Source: Rhodobacteraceae bacterium UBA6141 (GTDB lineage: Bacteria; Pseudomonadota; Alphaproteobacteria; Rhodobacterales; Rhodobacteraceae). From it: a stretch of DNA of 10,718 nt. Within the stretch, counting starts at the first letter, position 1, and each line of letters opens with the position of its first letter. The stretch spans positions 22,806 to 33,523 of the forward strand of contig DIVD01000039.1 of NCBI GenBank assembly GCA_002423245.1. Direction: 5' to 3'. Position numbers and translations under genes: made by a program. Below the pieces are notes generated by a model. That model saw nothing but the letters and a program-made list of their open reading frames with translations, was not told where the DNA came from and made no database searches. Of the stretch, positions 5,563 to 10,718 are shown piece by piece.

Positions 5563-6620
5563 ACCGCGCCCGCGCCGATCTGCGGATGGGTGTGCCCGTG
5601 GTGCTGACGGATGCCGAGGGCGCGGCGCTGGTCGTTGCGGCCGAAGAGATCGACGCGCCCCGGCTGGCGGGGATGCGGGCGATGGGCGGGGCCCTGTCGC
5701 TGGCGATCACCGACAGGCGCGCGGCCACGCTGAAGGCCCGCGCCTATGACGGCGACGTGGCGCGCATCGCGGTGCCGCCCGATGCGCCGCTGGCCTGGCT
5801 GCGGGCGATGGCGGACCCGGCGCGCGATCTGGAATCGCCGATGAAGGGCCCCTTCCACAGCCTGCGCGAGGGACCGGCGGGCCTGCACCGCGCCGCGATC
5901 CGGCTGGCGAAGTCGGCCCATCTGCTGCCCGCCGCGCTGGTGCTGCCGGTGACGGATGGGGCAGGCCTGGCCGCCGCCCAAGGGCTGACGCTGATCGACA
6001 TGGCAGAGGCCGGCCCGGCGCTGGAACTGGCAACGCCGCTGGCCCCGGTGGCGAGCGCGCGCCTGCCGATGGCGGCGGCGGAAAAGGGCCGCCTGCACGT
6101 CTTCCGCCCCGGCGACGGCAGCGAGGAGCATTATGCCATCGAGATCGGCCAGCCGCCGCGCGATGCCCCGGTGCTGGCGCGCCTGCATTCCGCCTGCTTC
6201 ACCGGCGACGTGCTTGGCAGCCTGAAATGCGATTGCGGCCCGCAGCTTCACGCCGCGCTGGCGCAGATGGGGGCCGAGGGCGCGGGTGTGCTGCTGTACC
6301 TCAGCCAGGAGGGGCGCGGCATCGGCCTCGCCAACAAGATGCGCGCCTACAGCCTGCAAGACCAGGGCTTCGACACGGTGGAGGCGAACCACCGGCTCGG
6401 CTTCGAGGATGACGAGCGCGATTTCCGCATCGGCGCCGGCATCCTGCGGCAGATGGGGTTCGGTGCGGTGCGGCTGCTGACCAACAATCCCGCCAAGTGC
6501 AGGATGCTGGAGGCGAACGGGGTCTCTGTCGTAGAACGGGTGCCGCTGCGCGCGGGTCACAGCCGCCACAACGCCGCCTACCTTGCGACCAAGGCCGCGA
6601 AGTCGGGCCATCTGCTGTGA
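5529..6620 (+). CDS. ribA: GTP cyclohydrolase II with degenerate N-terminal RibB-like domain
   Basis: A 363-residue protein. The C-terminal half (about 175-363) is GTP cyclohydrolase II, the first step of riboflavin synthesis, which converts GTP to 2,5-diamino-6-ribosylamino-pyrimidinone phosphate plus formate and pyrophosphate. Zinc ligands C223, C234 and C236 have the family spacing (SACFTGDVLGSLKCDCG). QEGRGIGL (260-267), YSLQDQGFDTVEANHRLGF and LLTNNPAKC (317-324) follow, and the end TKAAKSGHLL matches E. coli RibA. The N-terminal part (1-170) aligns by eye with DHBP synthase (RibB): RADLRMGVPVVLTD at the start and HRAAIRLAKSAHLLPAALVL near 120. It lacks the acidic DDEDREnEGD loop and the catalytic GHTEA histidine and glutamate, so it should be inactive as RibB. 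The start has GGAG five bases upstream. It overlaps the downstream L,D-transpeptidase gene by four bases. Confidence 0.95.
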   Translation: MPLGPSILERLNRARADLRMGVPVVLTDAEGAALVVAAEEIDAPRLAGMRAMGGALSLAITDRRAATLKARAYDGDVARIAVPPDAPLAWLRAMADPARDLESPMKGPFHSLREGPAGLHRAAIRLAKSAHLLPAALVLPVTDGAGLAAAQGLTLIDMAEAGPALELATPLAPVASARLPMAAAEKGRLHVFRPGDGSEEHYAIEIGQPPRDAPVLARLHSACFTGDVLGSLKCDCGPQLHAALAQMGAEGAGVLLYLSQEGRGIGLANKMRAYSLQDQGFDTVEANHRLGFEDDERDFRIGAGILRQMGFGAVRLLTNNPAKCRMLEANGVSVVERVPLRAGHSRHNAAYLATKAAKSGHLL

Positions 6621-7120
6621 AAGCTGGCGACCTTGTCGTCACGCCGATGGGCGTGCGCTTCCTGAACCGCACCTTCCCGGCCGCCATCGGCCGCGGCGGC
6701 GTCCGCGCGGACAAGCGCGAGGGCGACGGGGCGACCCCGGCCGGCCTCCACCGCATCGTCGGAATGCTCTACCGCCCGGACCGGATCCCCGCCACCGCCC
6801 TGCCGAAATGGGCGGTGCCGATCCGGCCTTTCGATCTGTGGTGCGACGATGCCGGGCATGAGGACTACAACCAGATCGTCGCCGCGCCCTTTGCCGCCAG
6901 CCACGAGGTGCTGCGCCGCGCCGACCCGATCTACGATCTGCTGCTGGTCACCGACTGGAACTGGCCCGAGGCGCGGCCGGGCCTTGGCTCTGCGATCTTC
7001 CTGCACATCTGGCGCCGCCCCGGCGCGCTGACCGCCGGCTGCGTCGCCTTCCGCCGCGACCACCTGATCTGGATCGCGAACCACATCCGCCCGGAAACCC
7101 GGCTGCTCGTGGCCGCCTGA
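6617..7120 (+). CDS. L,D-transpeptidase (YkuD-fold) family protein, no signal peptide
   Basis: A 167-residue protein of the YkuD/ErfK catalytic-domain family. Members normally cross-link peptidoglycan or attach proteins to it through a catalytic cysteine. The family pattern is present in a compact form: IFLHIWR with H130, then TAGCVAF with catalytic C142, and early DGATPAGLHRIVG, which corresponds to the TPxG...I segment of these enzymes. The canonical SHGChxN is altered to TAGCVAF, as in the short alphaproteobacterial subfamily. The start is a GTG at 6617-6619 that overlaps the ribA stop as GTGA; the ribA end provides translational coupling. Starting here gives MKAGDLVVTPMGVRFLN, with no hydrophobic segment, so no Sec signal or anchor is visible. 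A longer frame from 6497 runs inside ribA and is a shadow. It converges on the YggS-family gene 43 bp away. Confidence 0.85.
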   Translation: MKAGDLVVTPMGVRFLNRTFPAAIGRGGVRADKREGDGATPAGLHRIVGMLYRPDRIPATALPKWAVPIRPFDLWCDDAGHEDYNQIVAAPFAASHEVLRRADPIYDLLLVTDWNWPEARPGLGSAIFLHIWRRPGALTAGCVAFRRDHLIWIANHIRPETRLLVAA

Positions 7121-7163
7121 GACGCAAAAGGGGGCGCGCTGTCCGCCGTGGCCGGTGGCCCCG

Positions 7164-7826
7164 CTACGATGCCGCCCGCGGCGCGCGATCGCCAAAGATC
7201 GCGCTGCCGACGCGGACATGGGTGGCGCCGTGGGCGATTGCGACCTCGAAATCGCCGCTCATGCCCATCGACAGGCCCGGCAGGCCGTTGCGCGCGCCGA
7301 TCTCGCGCAGCAGCGCGAAATGCGGGGCGGGATCCTGGCCCTCGGGGGGAATGCACATCGCGCCCTCCAGCGGCAGGTCCATCATCCTGCAGGCGGCGAT
7401 GAACTCGTCCGCCATCTGCGGCATGACGCCGGCCTTCTGCGGCTCTGCCCCGGTGTTGACCTGCACGAACATCGACGGGCTGACGCCCCGCGCCTGCGCC
7501 ATCCGGGCCAGCCGTTCGGCAAGGCCGGGGCGGTCGAGGGTGTGGATGCACCCGAACAGTTCCACCGCCTGGCGCGCCTTGTTGGTCTGCAGCGGGCCGA
7601 TCAGGTGCACCTCGGTGCCGGGATAGGCCGCGCGCCAGGCAGGCCATTTCTGCGCGGCCTCCTGCACGTAGTTCTCGCCGAACAGCCGATGGCCCGCGTC
7701 CAGCACGGCGCGCACCCGGTCGGCCGGCTGCAGCTTGGACACCGCGATCAGCCTGACCGAGCCGGGGGCGCGCCCCGCCGCCGCCTCGGCCCGGGCGATG
7801 CGGGCGCGGATGTCAGACAGCGGCAT
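7164..7826 (-). CDS. Pyridoxal phosphate homeostasis protein, YggS/PROSC family
   Basis: A 220-residue single-domain protein with the alanine-racemase-like TIM barrel. It binds PLP through a lysine (K31 in LIAVSKLQP) and buffers cellular vitamin B6; no catalytic activity is known for the family. The family blocks are all present: LFGENYVQEA, HLIGPLQTNKA, MFVQVNTGAEPQKAG, GAMCIPP, LSMGMSGDFEVAIAHGATHVRVGSAIFG. Length is close to the usual 220-235. The start at 7824-7826 gives the expected N-terminus MPLSDIRARI. A longer in-frame start at 7856 (MRQWMPRWI) lies inside the end of the sulfotransferase gene and is rejected. The gene overlaps the stop of that sulfotransferase by 14 bases, so it is probably translated by coupling. 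Its own ribosome binding site is weak because the region is occupied by the 12-bp repeat of the upstream gene. Confidence 0.93.
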   Translation of the reverse strand: MPLSDIRARIARAEAAAGRAPGSVRLIAVSKLQPADRVRAVLDAGHRLFGENYVQEAAQKWPAWRAAYPGTEVHLIGPLQTNKARQAVELFGCIHTLDRPGLAERLARMAQARGVSPSMFVQVNTGAEPQKAGVMPQMADEFIAACRMMDLPLEGAMCIPPEGQDPAPHFALLREIGARNGLPGLSMGMSGDFEVAIAHGATHVRVGSAIFGDRAPRAAS

Positions 7827-9597
7827 TGGAATCCATCGGGGCATCCATTGGCGCATCCATGGGCAGCAGGTCGCCGAGCGCCTCGAACATCTCGCCCAGA
7901 TGCTGCTCGTAGCGCCGCCAGGCGTTCAGCGAGGCCTTGCTCATCGGCTGGCGCACCTGGAAGACCGACAGCGTATCGACCTTGCGGGTGTTCTGGTGGA
8001 AGTTCAGGCAGGCATCCTCCCAGTCCAGCCCGCAGGCGGCGATCAGCTTGCGCGTCTCCTCCTCGGGGTTGGCCACCAGCGCTTCATACTGCACCTCGTG
8101 GAAGGCCCCCGGCAGCCGCGCCCGCCAGAACTCCAGCACCTCGTGGAAGGTGCGGTAATAGGCACCAAGGTCGGCGAGGCTGTTGGAATAGAGATGCGTG
8201 CCATCGACGAACTTGTTGCGATAGATCGACAGCAGGTTGTCGCGCGGGTCGCGGCGGACCACCACGAACCGCGCCTTCGGCAGCGCCAGCTTCAGCAGGC
8301 CCATGTGCATGTAGCTCTGGATCGACTTGTCGGTGACGCGGGCGGCATCGGGGAAGCGGCGGCGCAGGCTGGCCGCGTAGTCCTCGCCCAGTGCCGCGAT
8401 GTCGGCGGGCGCGATCTTCGCCATCCGCCGCAGGCCATTGCCCTGCGTCAGCAGCTTCGTGGCAAGCTGCGAGGCGATGTTCAGCTCTCCGCCTCCGGTG
8501 ACGGTGGAGTGGCTGGCGATGATCTGCTCGACCAGCGTGGTGCCCGACCGGGGCAGCCCCGTCACGAAGATCGGGGCAAGATCGCTTGCGCCCGGCACCG
8601 GCGCGCCCGGCCAGTCGAAGCCGCTCATCGCCTCCAGCAGCGCGGCCACGCGGCTGCGGCGGGTCTCGATGTCGTAGGGATGCAGCTTGCGGGTCAGGTC
8701 GTTGGCGGCGCGCAGATAGGGGAAGACGCGGTCGTATTGCTTCAGATCCTCCAGCGCCTTGACGATGCCGAAGCCAAAGCTGATGCGGCTGGCGTCGCTC
8801 GTCGCGGGGTCGTCGAAGCGGGCGATCATCTCGTCCAGGATCGGGTCGTCCGGCGTGACCTTGTGGGTGACAAGGAAGGTGCTGTAATGCTCGCCATTCG
8901 CCGGATCGAGCCTGAACGCGCGGCGGAACCAGGGTTCGGCCTCGTCGAACCGGCCCAGCGTCTGCAACAGCCCCGCCTTGCCGGTGACGGCCAGCGGCAG
9001 GTCGGGCTTCAGCGCCAGCGCGCGGTCGTAATGCTGCATCGCCTCGTCGTCGCGGCCAAGATGGGTCAGCGCCTGCCCCATCAGCGCCTGCGCGTCGGCG
9101 CGCTCCGGCGCCAGCGCCAGCGCGCGGGCCAGCACCTCCTCGGCGCGGGCGGGATCGCGCAGCAGGCTGTAGATGTTGCCGAGGCTGACCAGCGGCACCG
9201 GGTCCTTCGGGGCCAGCATCGCGGCGCGGCGCGCATAGGGCAGCGCCGCGGCGGGCTTGCCGCTGCGCTGCATCGCCAGCGCGAGGTTGACCAGCGCGGG
9301 CACCATGCAGGGGCCGGCGACCACGGCGCCGCGGAACGCCTCGATCGCCTCGGGCAGGCGGCCGGCATCCATCAGCACCTGGCCGAGGTTGTTCGCGGGT
9401 TCCGGATCCTCGGGGTCCAGCGCGGCGGCCTTGCCGAAGCTGGCGATGGCGGCCTCGGTCTTGCCCTGCCTTGCCTGCGCGGTGGCCAGCAGGTTCGCGA
9501 CGGCGGCAGAGCGCGGGTGGCGCGACAGCAGCGAGGCGGCCAGCAGTTCCGCTTCGGCAAAGCGGCCCGCGGCCATCAGCGGCACCACCTTGCGCAC
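7813..9597 (-). CDS. Downstream intact frame of the TPR-sulfotransferase (594 codons from GTG)
   Basis: This is the part of the frameshifted gene that is still open as one frame, from a GTG at 9595-9597. That GTG has no visible ribosome binding site and probably is not a natural start. Residues 1-240 of this frame are TPR repeats with the typical 34-residue rhythm (for example AIASFGKAAALDPEDPEPAN and EAMQHYDRALALKPDLPLAV). The C-terminal half is a Sulfotransferase_3-type domain: the 5-prime-phosphosulfate loop VTGLPRSGTTLVEQ at 345-358, GGGEL at 368-372, and the 3-prime-phosphate motif VVRRDPRDN at 446-454. Such enzymes transfer sulfate from PAPS to protein or carbohydrate hydroxyls; the acceptor here is unknown. 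It ends in a repeated PMDAPMDAPMDSN tail that overlaps the YggS-family start. Confidence 0.7.
   Translation of the reverse strand: MRKVVPLMAAGRFAEAELLAASLLSRHPRSAAVANLLATAQARQGKTEAAIASFGKAAALDPEDPEPANNLGQVLMDAGRLPEAIEAFRGAVVAGPCMVPALVNLALAMQRSGKPAAALPYARRAAMLAPKDPVPLVSLGNIYSLLRDPARAEEVLARALALAPERADAQALMGQALTHLGRDDEAMQHYDRALALKPDLPLAVTGKAGLLQTLGRFDEAEPWFRRAFRLDPANGEHYSTFLVTHKVTPDDPILDEMIARFDDPATSDASRISFGFGIVKALEDLKQYDRVFPYLRAANDLTRKLHPYDIETRRSRVAALLEAMSGFDWPGAPVPGASDLAPIFVTGLPRSGTTLVEQIIASHSTVTGGGELNIASQLATKLLTQGNGLRRMAKIAPADIAALGEDYAASLRRRFPDAARVTDKSIQSYMHMGLLKLALPKARFVVVRRDPRDNLLSIYRNKFVDGTHLYSNSLADLGAYYRTFHEVLEFWRARLPGAFHEVQYEALVANPEEETRKLIAACGLDWEDACLNFHQNTRKVDTLSVFQVRQPMSKASLNAWRRYEQHLGEMFEALGDLLPMDAPMDAPMDSNAAV
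7825..7860 (-). repeat. 12-bp coding repeat at the sulfotransferase end and YggS-family start
   Basis: Three head-to-tail units on the minus strand: ATGGATGCGCCA (7849-7860), ATGGATGCCCCG (7837-7848) and the diverged ATGGATTCCAAT (7825-7836). They encode the MDAP-MDAP-MDSN tail of the sulfotransferase. The ATG of the YggS-family gene begins at the end of the last unit, in another frame. Confidence 0.75.
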
Positions 9598-10025
9598 CTG
9601 GGCGCGCAGGTCGGCGGGAACCGCGGGCAGGTATCTGTGGCCGGGGGCGAATCGCTCCTGCAGGCGCAGCCTGACCGCCGGCGGCAGGGTGGAGCGCTTT
9701 CAGCGCGGCGAGGAAGGCGGCCTCGGGTTCGGGGTCCGCGGTCAGGGCGACGGCGACGGCCCAGAGCCGCCAGATCGCGGGTTCGGCGGGGCGCAGCGCG
9801 GCGGCGGCCTGAAGATGCGGCAGCGCGCGGGCGGGCTGGCCGGCCCCGGTGAAGATTCGCGCCACCTGAAAATGCACCTCGGGGCTGCGCGGGTTCGCGG
9901 CGATCATCCGCTCGTAGCGCGACAGCGCCTCCTCGTGCCGGCCCGCGGCCTGAAGCTTCATCGCCTCGTCATAAAGCTGCTTCATCTGCGCTTCGCTGAG
10001 TGTCGCCATGTGCTGCCGGTATCCT

Positions 10026-10037
10026 GCCAGATCTGGC
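10026..10037. promoter_or_regulatory. Perfect 12-bp palindrome at the sulfotransferase transcription start
   Basis: GCCAGATCTGGC is a perfect palindrome lying 16 bases before the start codon and just downstream of the candidate -10, so it covers the expected first transcribed bases. It could be an operator. It could also be chance in GC-rich DNA. Confidence 0.3.
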
Positions 10038-10041
10038 GCGG

Positions 10042-10070
10042 ACCATAGCGGCGGGGGCGGGCGCTGTCGA
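10042..10070 (-). promoter_or_regulatory. Candidate sigma-70 promoter of the TPR-sulfotransferase
   Basis: On the minus strand: TCGACA (10065-10070, five of six to TTGACA), a 17-bp spacer and TATGGT (10042-10047). Expected start near 10035, about 26 bases before the ATG. This is the best -35/-10 pair in the window by eye. It sits downstream of the porin terminator, so this gene and the YggS-family gene appear to form a separate transcription unit. Confidence 0.45.
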
Positions 10071-10110
10071 GGGAGGCGGGGCGGGAGCGGCGGGCAAAGG
10101 GCGCGCCGCC

Positions 10111-10142
10111 AAAAGGAAAGAGCGGGCACGAGGCCCGCTCTT
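10111..10142 (-). terminator. Rho-independent terminator of the porin gene
   Basis: On the minus strand a perfect 10-bp stem AAGAGCGGGC / GCCCGCTCTT (arms 10133-10142 and 10118-10127, five-base loop) is followed by TTTCCTTTT (the stem's own final TT plus 10111-10117). It begins 26 bases after the porin stop codon. A smaller inverted repeat, TGATCC-GCG-GGATCA at 10156-10170, overlaps the stop codon itself. Confidence 0.88.
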
Positions 10143-10167
10143 CCAGTTGCGGTCCTGATCCGCGGGA

Positions 10168-10718
10168 TCAGAACGAGAGCGACATGCCCAGCGAGTACAG
10201 GTTCTGGTCGCCATCCTCGTAGGAGATGTCCGAGGCGTAGCCGGCGGCCAGGACGGCACCGCCACCCAGGTCGTAGTTCGCAAGCACGGAGAAGGAGTCG
10301 TAGCTTTCCTCGATCCCGGCGCCATCCAGAGCGCTCGGCAGGTCATACTCCCATTTGCCCCAGTTGGCGGCCAGCAGCAGGGCGCCCATCTGGTAGCCGA
10401 TGCCGACGCCGTAATGGTCAAGCGTGAGCGATTCATCGACGTCACCGGCGCCAATGATGAGACCATCGGAATCCCTGACGGTTGCGTAGGAGATGTCCAT
10501 GTCGAAGGTCGAGTAGTTCAGGATGAGGCTGAGGCCGTTGTCCATCTTGGCGGAGGCGCTGATGCCCACGCTGTCGAGTTCGCCGAAGATGTCGTAACCG
10601 AAATAGTCGTCGGCGACATCGGAATACAGGGCGCGGCGAAGGTGGCCTTCGCCGGTCTGGAAGCCCAGGCCGAAGCCCAGTTGCACGCCGGCATACTCGG
10701 TCGCGTACTTGCCGCCGA
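10168..10718 (-). CDS. Outer-membrane porin, C-terminal part
   Basis: Partial gene continuing past the right edge; about 182 codons are visible, from GGKYATEYAGVQLGFGLGF to the stop at 10168-10170. It shows alternating amphipathic beta-strands with turns rich in Asp and Gly (for example LSLILNYSTFDMDISY, HYGVGIGYQMGALLLAANWG, FSVLANYDLGGGAVLAAGYA). It ends YSLGMSLSF with a C-terminal phenylalanine, the signal recognised by the BAM complex. The last strands resemble the end of Rhodobacter capsulatus porin (YDLGGGASIVGG...VKFKF), so a trimeric general-diffusion porin is most likely. An internal GTG at 10686 is not a start because the frame stays open and porin-like to the edge. The acidic, less GC-extreme coding here differs somewhat from its neighbours, as expected for a highly expressed outer-membrane protein. 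A strong terminator follows. Confidence 0.9.
   Translation of the reverse strand, partial: GGKYATEYAGVQLGFGLGFQTGEGHLRRALYSDVADDYFGYDIFGELDSVGISASAKMDNGLSLILNYSTFDMDISYATVRDSDGLIIGAGDVDESLTLDHYGVGIGYQMGALLLAANWGKWEYDLPSALDGAGIEESYDSFSVLANYDLGGGAVLAAGYASDISYEDGDQNLYSLGMSLSF

Larger units (their letters stand above)
7813..10009 (-). pseudogene. TPR-containing sulfotransferase, interrupted by a +1 frameshift near 9694
   Basis: Taken across two frames this is one protein of about 731 residues. Frame one starts at ATG 10007-10009 (MATLSEAQMKQLYDEAMKLQ) and encodes TPR helices through FLAALKA, about 105 residues. Homology-like sequence then continues in the next frame from about 9693 (STLPPAVRLRLQERF onward) through more TPRs and a sulfotransferase domain to TGA at 7813-7815. 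Skipping one base at 9694, in CTGAAAGCGCTCCACC, rejoins them smoothly. The second frame is closed upstream by TGA at 9700-9702, so no intact start joins it to the N-terminus. Without the shift, frame one runs on as a nonsense Ala/Arg/Pro-rich frame to 8084. The cause may be a real mutation, a sequencing or assembly error, or much less likely programmed frameshifting. TCGACA/TATGGT promoter elements stand before the start, which has only a weak ribosome binding site. Confidence 0.82.

Noticed and set aside
5331..6611. A 426-codon minus-strand open frame opposite ribA
   Set aside because: Antisense shadow of ribA with no motif; its end merges out of frame into the start of the response regulator gene.
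7121..7163. Terminator between the L,D-transpeptidase and YggS-family genes
   Set aside because: There is a CCCCCTTTT on the minus strand and a GGCC-GGT-GGCC repeat, but no stem of more than four pairs directly before the T-run, so I could not support a terminator.
9690..9703. Programmed frameshifting as the preferred explanation for the sulfotransferase
   Set aside because: No known slippery heptamer, RF2-type CUUUGA or stop-coupled +1 signal is present. Mutation or sequence error is more likely, so it is reported as a frameshift of unknown cause.
7735..9852. A 705-codon open frame on the plus strand opposite the sulfotransferase and YggS-family genes
   Set aside because: It is Arg/Gly/Gln/His-rich low-complexity translation, typical of the antisense of high-GC genes, with no ribosome binding site or family motif. 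The minus strand carries recognisable domains.
8084..10129. A 681-codon minus-strand frame beginning upstream of the sulfotransferase
   Set aside because: Only the segment from 10009 to about 9695 is real TPR sequence. Past the frameshift it is an Ala/Arg/Pro-rich nonsense frame, and the first 40 codons lie in the promoter and terminator region.
1..10718. A novel defence, secretion or mobile system
   Set aside because: Every confident gene fits housekeeping, envelope or metabolic families. There is no transposase, integrase, toxin-antitoxin pair, nuclease-helicase set or base-composition break to support one.

Overview
This is a high-GC chromosomal window, almost certainly from a Rhodobacteraceae-type alphaproteobacterium (Rhodobacter, Paracoccus and relatives). 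The evidence is the very high third-position GC, which leaves long false reading frames opposite every gene, a 16-stranded-type porin end resembling Rhodobacter porins, a CenR-like response regulator, a thioredoxin-TPR chaperedoxin with a WCGPC active site, and a RibA carrying a decayed RibB domain. I see no insertion sequence, phage gene, CRISPR array, tRNA or rRNA. Most of it looks like ordinary core chromosome.

Layout, left to right. (1) 1-896, minus: an MFS efflux-type transporter cut by the left edge. (2) 1125-3770, minus: a four-gene run, read right to left as exodeoxyribonuclease III (xth), a CnoX/YbbN-like thioredoxin-TPR protein, a LON substrate-binding-domain protein and a small Trm112/YcaR-like protein. 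The last two overlap by ATGA. An 18-bp tandem repeat covers the stop codon of the last gene and carries a second in-frame stop. (3) 3940-4503, plus: a small exported protein of unknown function. It converges on (4) 4682-5368, minus: an OmpR-family response regulator. A strong hairpin with its U-tract on the minus strand lies between them. (5) 5529-7120, plus: ribA (GTP cyclohydrolase II) followed by an L,D-transpeptidase-fold protein that overlaps it by GTGA. (6) 7164-10009, minus: a PLP homeostasis protein (YggS family), preceded by and overlapping a TPR-sulfotransferase gene that carries a +1 frameshift near 9694. (7) 10168 to the right edge, minus: the C-terminal part of an outer-membrane porin, followed by a clear Rho-independent terminator.

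Combined roles are mostly housekeeping: DNA repair plus protein-stress handling in the xth-led operon, envelope functions (response regulator, L,D-transpeptidase, porin), riboflavin synthesis and B6 homeostasis. No intergenic stretch exceeds about 230 bases. The longest, 897-1124, holds the tandem repeat and some short GC-rich inverted repeats upstream of the MFS gene, with no gene or clear promoter that I can support. I did not find a convincing new multi-gene system. The items most worth a second look are the frameshifted sulfotransferase, the repeat-duplicated stop codon, the small leader ORF with an excellent Shine-Dalgarno in front of ribA, and the catalytically dead RibB domain in RibA.
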